Of a DNA stretch of 64,000 nucleotides, positions 1 through 6,855 are shown piece after piece. The stretch lies in contig NZ_JACAOR010000016.1 in the NCBI RefSeq assembly GCF_013386115.1, forward strand, positions 1 through 64,000, given 5' to 3'. The notes under the pieces were generated by a model. That model did no database searches. It had not been told where the DNA came from and worked only from the letters and a program-made list of their open reading frames with translations. The DNA comes from Pseudomonas gingeri (GTDB lineage: Bacteria; Pseudomonadota; Gammaproteobacteria; Pseudomonadales; Pseudomonadaceae). Both the position numbers and the translations under genes were made by a program. Position 1 is the first letter of the stretch, and every line of letters begins with the position of its first letter.

Positions 1-42
1 AGTTGGGGTTTTGTTTTTGCGCCGCGGAAAACTCGCAGTGAT

Positions 43-87
43 CGGGCATAAAAAAACCACCTGCCTGAGGTGGTTTTTTTATGCCCG
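43..87 (-). terminator. Bidirectional intrinsic terminator after queD
   Basis: A perfect 20-bp inverted repeat (43-62 and 68-87) surrounds a 5-nt loop. The inner part pairs a run of seven A with a run of seven T across an ACCACCT/AGGTGGT core, so either strand gives a GC stem followed by a U-tract. It lies just past the queD stop codon and can end transcription from both sides. Confidence 0.9.
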
Positions 88-91
88 GGAC

Positions 92-448
92 TCACTCCCC
101 GCGATAGATGCATCCGCTGGTGCAGGTCTCATGGATGCGGATCGCCGACAGTTCTGGCAGCAGTGGCTTCAGTTCCTGCCAGATCCACTTCGCCAGGTTT
201 TCGCTGGTCGGGTTTTCCAGGCCGGGGATGTCGTTCAGGTAGTTGTGGTCCAGGCGCTCATACAACGGCTTGAAGATCGCCTTGATCTCGGAGAAGTCGC
301 GAATCCAGCCGGTATGCTGATCGATTTCACCGCTCAGATGGATCGCCACCTTGAAGGAGTGACCATGCAGGCGGCCACACTTGTGTCCGTCCGGCACGTG
401 AGGCAGGCGGTGGGCGGATTCGAACGTAAACTCTTTGAAGATTTCCAC
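92..448 (-). CDS. queD: 6-carboxy-5,6,7,8-tetrahydropterin synthase QueD
   Basis: The 118-residue protein is the usual length for bacterial QueD/PTPS-I. It converts 7,8-dihydroneopterin triphosphate to 6-carboxytetrahydropterin, the second step of queuosine precursor (preQ0) synthesis in the cytoplasm. Zinc ligands are visible at His13 (SAHRL), His28 and His30 (RLHGH), with the catalytic Cys24 in GHKCG. The DHNYLND motif near residue 67 and the IHETCTSG ending carry further active-site residues. The start gives MEIFKEFTFE, a normal N-terminus for the family. The gene stands alone between its terminator and the patatin-like gene upstream, 85 bases away. No other queuosine genes are in the window. 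Confidence 0.95.
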   Translation of the reverse strand: MEIFKEFTFESAHRLPHVPDGHKCGRLHGHSFKVAIHLSGEIDQHTGWIRDFSEIKAIFKPLYERLDHNYLNDIPGLENPTSENLAKWIWQELKPLLPELSAIRIHETCTSGCIYRGE

Positions 449-533
449 AGTATTGTCAGCTCTGAAGGGTGGCTATCGCGTGAGCGATAAGTGCAGCTCG
501 GCAGTTTAACAGCTCCGGTGCGCGATGACCGAC

Positions 534-1613
534 TCAAAGCGCCAGCAGGCGCTCTCCCAGCCTGCCGTGATCGGCCAGCTCGAGGAATTCGTCACCCAGG
601 CGCCGGCTCTGCGCCATTGCCTCGCGCCAGTAGGCCTGGCGGCCCTTGTCATCGCCCATGTAGCGCTTGAAATCATTGCGGTCCGGCAGCTTGCCGTGGG
701 GCAGCCGGGCCAGGTATTCGCGCGAAGGGGCCAGCAGCAGGACATCCTGTAGCCGGTCCGGGTTGCCGCGTCGCCACGGCAGGGTCTTGTCGAACCAGCC
801 GGGAATGACCTTGTCCGTGAAGTGCGGGTAGAGCACCACGTCCTCGCCGCTGTAGGGCAGGTCAAGGTGATAGTCGAGCAGGCCGCCATCGCGATAGGTG
901 CCCTGGCCGACGCCGACGATGTCCCGTACACCTTCCATCACCATCGGGATCGAGCCGGAGGCCAGCAGTCCCTGGCGCAGGTTCTCCGAGGCCAGTGGCA
1001 GCAGGCGTGACGGAAAGTCCTTCAGGGGCAGCAGGGGAGGGGACAGGCGTGGGTCATGCAGGATCACCCGCTCGAAGTGACGAGCCAGGCGCCCACGTCC
1101 GACCAGGTTGTCGGCGATGACCGAGGACAATCCGAGGCCGAGGCGGCCCCGATGATCGTCCGCCAGCAGGCCATGGCTCTTCACGATCACCACGTTCAAG
1201 CGATAGTGCTCGTTCGTCAGGATCGAGGCGTCCCGGCCATCGAGCAGGTCGTGCAGCATGCGCTGGCAGCTCTGGCTGACCTCGGCCATGGTCACGCCCT
1301 TGGCGAAGCTCTGTTCGTTGTACAGCTGCCCCAGGCGCTCGATGCCTTGCGCGGCATTCGGCAGGCAGGCGCTGGCAAACCGCCAGGCACCGATCGAGGC
1401 GCCGATCAATGAGCGCTCCCGTGGGCTCGCCGGCAGCCATTCACCGAACAGCGCCAGGTCCAGGCCCTGGATGCCCAGGGCTTTCGGTCCGCCTGCCGCG
1501 CCCGGCAGCGTGCCGACGTCGGCGGCCTTCAGGCCGCCTTCACGGATGCGTTGGAATGCACGCTTGCCGGCCTTGAGGGTCAGCGCGGGGAATTTGATGT
1601 GAATCGCAGTCAT
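534..1613 (-). CDS. Patatin-like phospholipase/acyl hydrolase
   Basis: This 359-residue protein has the two marks of the patatin Ser-Asp dyad. The nucleophile elbow GASIG is at residues 71-75 (Ser73), and DGG is at 242-244 (Asp242, in YRDGGLLDYH). Members of this family hydrolyse acyl esters of lipids. There is no signal peptide, so a cytoplasmic or membrane-peripheral enzyme is likely. The substrate cannot be read from the sequence. The usual glycine-rich oxyanion GGGxxG near the N-terminus is not obvious; GAAGGPKALGIQG at 38-50 may take its place. It is transcribed away from the PepSY/two-component genes, with a 180-base divergent region between them. No type-III or type-V secretion features are seen. 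Confidence 0.82.
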   Translation of the reverse strand: MTAIHIKFPALTLKAGKRAFQRIREGGLKAADVGTLPGAAGGPKALGIQGLDLALFGEWLPASPRERSLIGASIGAWRFASACLPNAAQGIERLGQLYNEQSFAKGVTMAEVSQSCQRMLHDLLDGRDASILTNEHYRLNVVIVKSHGLLADDHRGRLGLGLSSVIADNLVGRGRLARHFERVILHDPRLSPPLLPLKDFPSRLLPLASENLRQGLLASGSIPMVMEGVRDIVGVGQGTYRDGGLLDYHLDLPYSGEDVVLYPHFTDKVIPGWFDKTLPWRRGNPDRLQDVLLLAPSREYLARLPHGKLPDRNDFKRYMGDDKGRQAYWREAMAQSRRLGDEFLELADHGRLGERLLAL

Positions 1614-1727
1614 ACAGCCCTCGTTCTCTGGGTCGGCGAATTATAGGGAAGGTTGCCGCGAATGGCTGTCGGCGTCGGGAAAAGAGCGGGCTTGTGAATA
1701 GGGATGGATAGATGACCGCCGGGGAAA

Positions 1728-1743
1728 TTCAGCTTCGCTTAAG
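1728..1743 (+). promoter_or_regulatory. Candidate BqsR box upstream of the PepSY-two-component operon
   Basis: The sequence reads TTCAG, six bases (CTTCGC), then TTAAG, about 50 bases before the first PepSY gene. The published BqsR recognition sequence, as I recall it, is TTAAG-N6-TTAAG. Here one base of ten differs and the spacing is exact. It would allow autoregulation of the operon by the response regulator it encodes. Confidence 0.55.
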
Positions 1744-1793
1744 TTGGGGCGGTTACCGTGACGGGCATAACTGGCCATTTGCCATGGAGACCT

Positions 1794-2105
1794 ATGATGA
1801 AAGCCCTGGGCGCTGCCTTGGCCTTTTTTGCTGTGGCAGTCACCACCTGTAATGTATCGGGTCGTGATATTGCCAGTGACGAAGCGGCGAAACTGCAAGC
1901 GGCAGGTACAATCCAGCCTCTTGATCGACTGACGGCCGTTGCCTTGGCCCGGCACCCCGGCGCTGTGCTGGGCGATACCGAACTGGACGAGAAATACGGT
2001 CACTACATTTATCAGGTAGAACTGCGCGATGCTCAGGGAATTGAGTGGGAGATTGAATTGGACGCCATCAGCGGTCAGGTTCTCAAGGACCATCAGGACA
2101 GGTAA
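1794..2105 (+). CDS. Secreted PepSY-domain small protein (BqsP/Q-like)
   Basis: A 103-residue protein starting at the ATG at 1794, or at the adjacent ATG at 1797, which has better spacing from GGAG at 1786-1789. A hydrophobic leader (ALGAALAFFAVAVTT) precedes a single PepSY-like unit whose core is KYGHYIYQVELRDAQGIEWEIELD and ends GQVLKDHQD. PepSY units are small periplasmic modules linked to peptidase inhibition or to sensing next to two-component systems. It overlaps the next gene by one base (TAATG), and both look like tandem duplicates. Together with the regulator and kinase downstream they match the bqs/car operon layout recalled from P. aeruginosa. The biochemical role is not known from sequence. 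Confidence 0.75.
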   Translation: MMKALGAALAFFAVAVTTCNVSGRDIASDEAAKLQAAGTIQPLDRLTAVALARHPGAVLGDTELDEKYGHYIYQVELRDAQGIEWEIELDAISGQVLKDHQDR

Positions 2106-2413
2106 TGATTTTCAATTTGCGCGCCTGCGCTCTGCTGGCGCTGGCCACCTTCTGCTCCCTGGCATCGGCCAGGGATCTGGACCAGGACGAAGCCCTGCAT
2201 CTGCGTCAGCAGGGGGTGATCCTGCCGCTCGAGCGCCTGCTGCAACAGGCCATGGGGCATTACCCCGGGGCGAAGCTGCTGGAGGCTGAACTGGAGAGCA
2301 AGCATGGCCTCTATGTCTACGAGGTCGAATTGCTGACCCAGGCCGGTGTGGTCCGGGAACTCAAGCTGGACGCCAGCAATGGTGACTTATTGAAAGACGA
2401 GGAGGACAACTGA
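2105..2413 (+). CDS. Second secreted PepSY-domain small protein (BqsP/Q-like)
   Basis: A 102-residue protein with a clear Sec signal (MIFNLRACALLALATFCS, likely cut after SASA or ASA). It contains one PepSY-like module with the same plan as the upstream gene: an Asp-Glu-Ala-rich helix, a VILPLERLLQQA helix, then KHGLYVYEVEL and LDASNGDLLKDEE. The two proteins share position-by-position features such as GAKLLEAELESKHG versus GAVLGDTELDEKYG, so they are paralogues. The stop codon overlaps the start of the response regulator by one base, which points to translational coupling. An accessory periplasmic role with the sensor kinase is inferred from context only. Confidence 0.75.
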   Translation: MIFNLRACALLALATFCSLASARDLDQDEALHLRQQGVILPLERLLQQAMGHYPGAKLLEAELESKHGLYVYEVELLTQAGVVRELKLDASNGDLLKDEEDN

Positions 2414-3081
2414 TGAGGCTGCTGCTGGTGGAAGATAACGTGCCCCTGGCCGATGAGCTGCTGGCCGGCCTTGCACGCCAGGGCTACGCCGTCGATTGGC
2501 TGGCCGATGGGCGTGATGCGGCGTATCAGGGGGCGACGGAACCCTATGACCTGGTCATCCTCGATCTCGGGCTGCCGGGCTTGCCGGGCCTGGAGGTCCT
2601 GCGGCAATGGCGGACCGGTGGCCTGACGGTGCCGGTGCTGATCCTGACCGCGCGGGACTCCTGGGCCGAACGCATCGAGGGACTCAAGGCCGGGGCCGAC
2701 GACTACCTGACCAAACCTTTCCATCCGGAAGAACTGCAACTGCGGGTGCAGTCATTGCTGCGTCGTGCCCACGGCCAACCCAACCAGCCGACCCTGAAGG
2801 CCGCGGGGCTGCATCTGGACGAAGGCCGCCAGTGCGTCAGCCGCGATGGTGCGGAGATCCAGCTGACCGCGGCCGAGTTCCGCCTGTTGCGCTATTTCAT
2901 GCTGCACCCGGAGCAGATTCTTTCCAAGGGACATCTGGCCGAACATCTCTACAACGGTGAAACCGAACGTGATTCGAATGTGCTGGAGGTGCATGTCAAT
3001 CACCTGCGCCGCAAGCTCGGCCGCGCGGTGATCGAGACCCGCCGCGGCCAGGGTTACCGATTCGGCGGAACCGCCGGGTGA
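2413..3081 (+). CDS. bqsR: OmpR-family response regulator, BqsR/CarR-like
   Basis: A 222-residue regulator with an N-terminal receiver domain (phospho-acceptor Asp51 in VILDLGLPG, acidic pocket E7-D8, conserved Lys101 in TKPF). A C-terminal winged-helix DNA-binding domain ends VIETRRGQGYRFGG. It should bind DNA as a phosphorylated dimer. The match to BqsR (CarR) rests on the whole locus: two PepSY genes before, a PhoQ-type kinase after, tlpQ-like and ctpM-like chemoreceptor genes next, and a TTCAG-N6-TTAAG site upstream. In P. aeruginosa that system responds to Fe(II) and calcium. Its stop overlaps the kinase start by four bases (GTGA). A ribosome site, GAGGA, lies just before the ATG. Confidence 0.8.
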   Translation: MRLLLVEDNVPLADELLAGLARQGYAVDWLADGRDAAYQGATEPYDLVILDLGLPGLPGLEVLRQWRTGGLTVPVLILTARDSWAERIEGLKAGADDYLTKPFHPEELQLRVQSLLRRAHGQPNQPTLKAAGLHLDEGRQCVSRDGAEIQLTAAEFRLLRYFMLHPEQILSKGHLAEHLYNGETERDSNVLEVHVNHLRRKLGRAVIETRRGQGYRFGGTAG

Positions 3082-4394
3082 GGTCGATCCAGCGGCGTCT
3101 GAGCCTGGGCCTGGTCAGCGTACTGCTGGTGGTCGGCCTGATCGTTGCGCAAACCAGCCTGTGGCTGTTCGAACTGGGCCTGCAGCGCTATCTGGAGGAT
3201 GGCCTGCACGCCGACAGCGAGAACCTGCTGGTCGCCCTGGTACGTGGCCCCCAGGGGCTGCAACTGGATGAGCGGCGGTTGTCCCCGGCCTATCAGCGAC
3301 CGTTCTCCGGGCATTACTTCCGGATCGACTTCGCCGACCATCACTGGCGTTCCCGCTCGCTCTGGGACCAGGACCTGCCGGTCCCGGCGCAACCGGGCCT
3401 GCATGCCAACCTGCAACTGGGACCCGAGGGGCAGATGCTGCTGGTCCTGCGTTCGGACTACCGGCGCCTGGGGCAGTCGATCAGTATCAGCGTGGCCCAG
3501 GACTACACACCGGTGCGGGAAAGCTTCCAGCTGATGCAGCGCATCGGCCTGGGGATCGGACTCGCGGCGCTGATCGTGATCCTGTTGCTGCAACGGGTTA
3601 CCGTTCGCCGGGCCTTGCGCCCCCTGGAAAATGCCCGGGAACAGATCGCGCAATTGCAGCAGGGACAGCGCTCGCAACTGGAAACCCGGGTGCCGCTGGA
3701 GCTTGAACCCCTGGTGGCGCAGATCAACCATCTGTTGGCCCATACCGAAGACAGCCTCAAGCGTTCACGCAATGCCCTGGGCAACCTCGGCCATGCCCTG
3801 AAAACCCCGCTGGCGGTGCTGCTCAGCCTGGCGTCGAGCGCCCAGCTGGAGGGCCAGCCGGCCTTGCGCAAGGTGTTGCGCGAACAGCTGGAGCAGATCG
3901 AACAGCGCCTGAGCCGCGAATTGAACCGTGCCCGTCTCGCCGGCGAGGCGCTGCCGGGCGTGCCCTTCGATTGCGATGCGGAACTGCCCGGGTTGCTCTC
4001 GACCCTGAGGATGATCCACGGCGAGCACCTGCTGTTGAGCCACAGCTCACCCCCCGGCCTGCAACTGCCCTGGGATCGGGAAGATCTGCTCGAACTGCTG
4101 GGCAACCTGCTGGACAACGCCTGCAAGTGGGCCGATGCCGAGGTACGCCTGGGTATCGTCGAGACGGCGGGAGGCTATCGCCTGAGTGTCGAGGATGACG
4201 GTCCGGGGATTCCCGAGCAGAGCCGGGACGAGGTGTTCAGCCGGGGGGCGCGGCTGGATGAACAGACCATCGGGCATGGGCTGGGATTGGGCATCGTGCG
4301 CGATATCGTCGACGCCTGGGGGGCGCAGATGGCCTTGTCGGGCAGCCCGCTGGGCGGGCTGCTGGTGACGATCGAGCTGCCGCGCAGAAGCTGA
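3078..4394 (+). CDS. bqsS: Sensor histidine kinase, BqsS/CarS-like
   Basis: A 438-residue inner-membrane kinase with a GTG start overlapping the regulator's stop. Two membrane segments (about 9-31 and 156-172) enclose a periplasmic loop of roughly 125 residues. A short linker leads to a DHp helix with His239 (GHALKTPL) and an ATP-binding domain with the N box NLLDNACKWA (343-352), the G1 box DDGPGIPE and the G2 box GHGLGLGIV. The tail is PhoQ/PmrB-like. P. aeruginosa BqsS is described as using a periplasmic RExxE motif for Fe(II). Here the nearest periplasmic match is RESFQ at 147-151, next to TM2. An exact RExxE (REQLE, 268-272) exists only in the cytoplasmic part. Signal specificity may therefore differ. 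Confidence 0.78.
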   Translation: MRSIQRRLSLGLVSVLLVVGLIVAQTSLWLFELGLQRYLEDGLHADSENLLVALVRGPQGLQLDERRLSPAYQRPFSGHYFRIDFADHHWRSRSLWDQDLPVPAQPGLHANLQLGPEGQMLLVLRSDYRRLGQSISISVAQDYTPVRESFQLMQRIGLGIGLAALIVILLLQRVTVRRALRPLENAREQIAQLQQGQRSQLETRVPLELEPLVAQINHLLAHTEDSLKRSRNALGNLGHALKTPLAVLLSLASSAQLEGQPALRKVLREQLEQIEQRLSRELNRARLAGEALPGVPFDCDAELPGLLSTLRMIHGEHLLLSHSSPPGLQLPWDREDLLELLGNLLDNACKWADAEVRLGIVETAGGYRLSVEDDGPGIPEQSRDEVFSRGARLDEQTIGHGLGLGIVRDIVDAWGAQMALSGSPLGGLLVTIELPRRS

Positions 4395-4413
4395 AGCCCC
4401 TGCGCGCGAAACC

Positions 4414-6561
4414 TTACACCCGGAACTGATCCATCAGTCCCTGTTGCTGGTTGGCCAACTGGTTCAGCGACTGACTGACCCGTGCCGATTCATTGGCCTG
4501 GCCGGACAGCGATTCGGTGACATCGCGAATGGTCGCCACGTTGTTGTTGATCTCCTCGGCCACCGCGCTCTGTTCTTCCGCCGCACTGGCAATCTGCAGG
4601 TTCATGTCGGTGATCACCGTCACCGCGTCGCCGATCTGCCGCAACGCCGTCACGGCCTGGCTGACCTGCTCGACACTGCCCTGGGCCTGGCGGTGACTGT
4701 TGCCCATGGAAGTCACCACTTCGCGGGTACCGGTCTGCAACTCTTCGATGACCTGGCGGGTTTCCTCCACTGACTCCTGGGTGCGCCGCGCGAGGTTGCG
4801 CACTTCATCGGCGACCACGGCGAAACCACGCCCGGCCTCACCAGCTCGGGCAGCTTCGATGGCGGCGTTGAGTGCCAGCAGATTGGTCTGCTCGGCAATC
4901 GCCCGGATGACCTCCAGTACGGAGCCGATTTTCTCGCTGTTGGCCGCCAGCCCTTCGACCTGGCCCATGGCGTCGCTCATGTCGGCGGCCAGGTGACCGA
5001 TGCTCGCGGTGGTGCGATCGATCACGGTCAGCCCCTGACGGGTCGCCTGGTCGGCATCGCGCGCGGCCTGGGCGGCCTGGGCCGCGCTGCGGGCGACATC
5101 CTGGGCGGTGGCGCTCATTTCGTGGGAGGCGGTGGCGACCTGGTCGACCTGGCGGTACTGCTGTTCCATGCCGGCGCTGGTTTCGGTCGCGATGGACGCC
5201 GACTGGTCGGCAGTACCGCGGGCGTCCTGGACCGACCGCTTGACGTCGGCAATCACCGGCTGCAGTTTGTCGAGGAAACGGTTGAACCAGCCAGCCAGTT
5301 GGCCCAGTTCGTCCTTCTTGTCGTAATGCAGGCGGCGGGTCAGGTCGCCTTCGCCGCTGGCGATGTCTTCGAGCATGCGCGCCACGCCGAGAATCGGTCG
5401 GGTCACGCTGCGGGCCATCAGCCAGACCAGCAACAGTCCGATCACGGCACCGAGCAGGCCCAGGCCCAGCTCGATCAGGGTGCCGGCGGCGTTGCGCGCA
5501 TCGAGCTGGCTCTTCAGGGTTTCGGCCGGCCCGACCAGGACCTTTTCCGGCACATCGAGCAACACGCCCCACGGCTTGCCGCCGGGAATCGGCTGGAACG
5601 GCGCGAGAATCTTCAGTTGCGCATCATTGCGCAGCACCTGCGTCTCGGTGCTGCTGGCCAGTTGGCGGATCAGCGCGGCACCGTTGTGGCTGTCGACCTG
5701 GTCGAGGCGCTGGCTGAGTTTGCTGGCATCCGGGCTGTAGCCGGCCAGCAGGCCCACCGGGCTGAGGATACTGACGCTGGTCTGGCCGTCGTAGAGCTTC
5801 TTGCTCGCCTGCTGGCTGACCGCTTGCAGGCTGTTGAGGTTGATATCCACGGACAGCGAGGCGATGACGTTGCCCTCGACGATCAGCGGAAACACGATGC
5901 TGGTCATCAGCACATTGTGGCCATCGATCTCGTAGAAGTAGGGCTCGATCACGCAGGGCTTGAGGGTGCTGCGCGGGCAGGTGAACCAGGCGTTGTTCGG
6001 CTCGCCGCTGGGGCCGGTGCTGGTGTCGCTCATATCGCTTTCCGGCAGCGACATGGAGGTCAACTGGCCCGGGGTCGGTTGCGACCAGTAGAGGGCAAAG
6101 CGGCCCTTGTCGTTGCTGCCCAGTTCCTTCTGGCCGGCGAACAGCTCGTCCTTGCTGTCCAGTGCGTTGGCTTCGAAGACCAGGGACAGGCCGAGCAGGT
6201 CCGGGTTGGCCTGGAGTGCGGCCTTGACCTGGCGGGTCAGGTCTTCGCGCAGATCGAAGGCATCGAGAAAGCGCTTCTGTGCCTGTTCGCGCAGGAATAG
6301 CACCTGGCGGGCAAAGCCGTTGCCGTACTGGTAGGCATCCATGAACTGCCGACGAATGATCAGCGCCTGGACTTCACCCTGGGCCTCGATGCGCGCCTGG
6401 GCGGCCTCGTTGAGCATTTCCATGCTCGATGCCTTGACCAGCTCCGAGCTGTGCTCCATACGATAGAGTGAAAGGCCGACCAGCAGGGTGACGACCCCCA
6501 GCAGGCTGAGTCCGGCGAGCAGGGTGATTTTCCATTGGATGGAAAGTTGTCTGAGCGACAT
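4414..6561 (-). CDS. tlpQ: Methyl-accepting chemotaxis protein with dCache sensor, TlpQ-like
   Basis: A 715-residue chemoreceptor. TM1 is at about 13-33, followed by a periplasmic dCache domain of about 320 residues, TM2 (LIELGLGLLGAVIGLLLVWL), a HAMP domain and a long cytoplasmic coiled coil with the conserved signalling tip (EQTNLLALNAAIEAARAGEAG). The sensor carries CPRSTLKPC, two cysteines that could form a disulfide, then EPYFYEIDGHNVLMTS and VEGNVIASLSVDI, a plan shared with polyamine- and histamine-type receptors (McpU, TlpQ). The name rests on length, domain type and neighbours (BqsRS-like genes and a CtpM-like receptor). The ligand is inferred. It is convergent with bqsS, only 19 bases apart, and has a sigma-28-type promoter upstream. 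Confidence 0.82.
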   Translation of the reverse strand: MSLRQLSIQWKITLLAGLSLLGVVTLLVGLSLYRMEHSSELVKASSMEMLNEAAQARIEAQGEVQALIIRRQFMDAYQYGNGFARQVLFLREQAQKRFLDAFDLREDLTRQVKAALQANPDLLGLSLVFEANALDSKDELFAGQKELGSNDKGRFALYWSQPTPGQLTSMSLPESDMSDTSTGPSGEPNNAWFTCPRSTLKPCVIEPYFYEIDGHNVLMTSIVFPLIVEGNVIASLSVDINLNSLQAVSQQASKKLYDGQTSVSILSPVGLLAGYSPDASKLSQRLDQVDSHNGAALIRQLASSTETQVLRNDAQLKILAPFQPIPGGKPWGVLLDVPEKVLVGPAETLKSQLDARNAAGTLIELGLGLLGAVIGLLLVWLMARSVTRPILGVARMLEDIASGEGDLTRRLHYDKKDELGQLAGWFNRFLDKLQPVIADVKRSVQDARGTADQSASIATETSAGMEQQYRQVDQVATASHEMSATAQDVARSAAQAAQAARDADQATRQGLTVIDRTTASIGHLAADMSDAMGQVEGLAANSEKIGSVLEVIRAIAEQTNLLALNAAIEAARAGEAGRGFAVVADEVRNLARRTQESVEETRQVIEELQTGTREVVTSMGNSHRQAQGSVEQVSQAVTALRQIGDAVTVITDMNLQIASAAEEQSAVAEEINNNVATIRDVTESLSGQANESARVSQSLNQLANQQQGLMDQFRV

Positions 6562-6601
6562 GAAAGACGTCCTTAATCTTGAACTGCAGAGGTTTGGAAG
6601 T

Positions 6602-6628
6602 TTAACGGCATGATCGGTTTTTTCTTTA
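6602..6628 (-). promoter_or_regulatory. Sigma-28 (FliA) promoter of the tlpQ-like gene
   Basis: Read on the minus strand, this is TAAAGAAA, 11 bases, then GCCGTTAA. The FliA consensus is TAAAGTTT-N11-GCCGATAA, so spacing and the key bases fit with few mismatches. The -10 element lies about 40 bases before the ATG. This would place the receptor in the flagellar regulon. Confidence 0.7.
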
Positions 6629-6693
6629 TTTGAACGAACAAATAAAAAACAATGACCTGTGTCAGGAAAAGGCGGGTTTTATCCCATCGAACG

Positions 6694-6715
6694 ATTGTCG
6701 ATTGAAATCGACAAT
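6694..6715. promoter_or_regulatory. Operator-like 22-bp dyad between two chemoreceptor genes
   Basis: A perfect inverted repeat, ATTGTCGATT then GA then AATCGACAAT, sits in the 294-base divergent region. A third copy of the GTCGATT core follows at about 6729. A smaller dyad, TTTATTTG-N6-CAAATAAA, lies at 6625-6646 and overlaps the sigma-28 -35 element. No U-tract follows the 22-bp dyad, so a protein-binding site is likelier than a terminator. The protein is unknown. Confidence 0.5.
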
Positions 6716-6855
6716 ACGTCGTTGACGGTCGATTTCATGCCGGCCGCAGCCATCGCCCCCACGGTTTGTGCGGTTTCCACGGGCGTCGATGGTCCTCAAC
6801 TTTCCGCCGGCGGGGCCGTTAACCCCTTACCTGCCGACAATAAGAGAACACCACC

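Noticed and set aside
6815..6840. Sigma-28 promoter for ctpM (GCCGACAA at 6833-6840)
   Set aside because: The -10-like box has no TAAAG element at the required distance.
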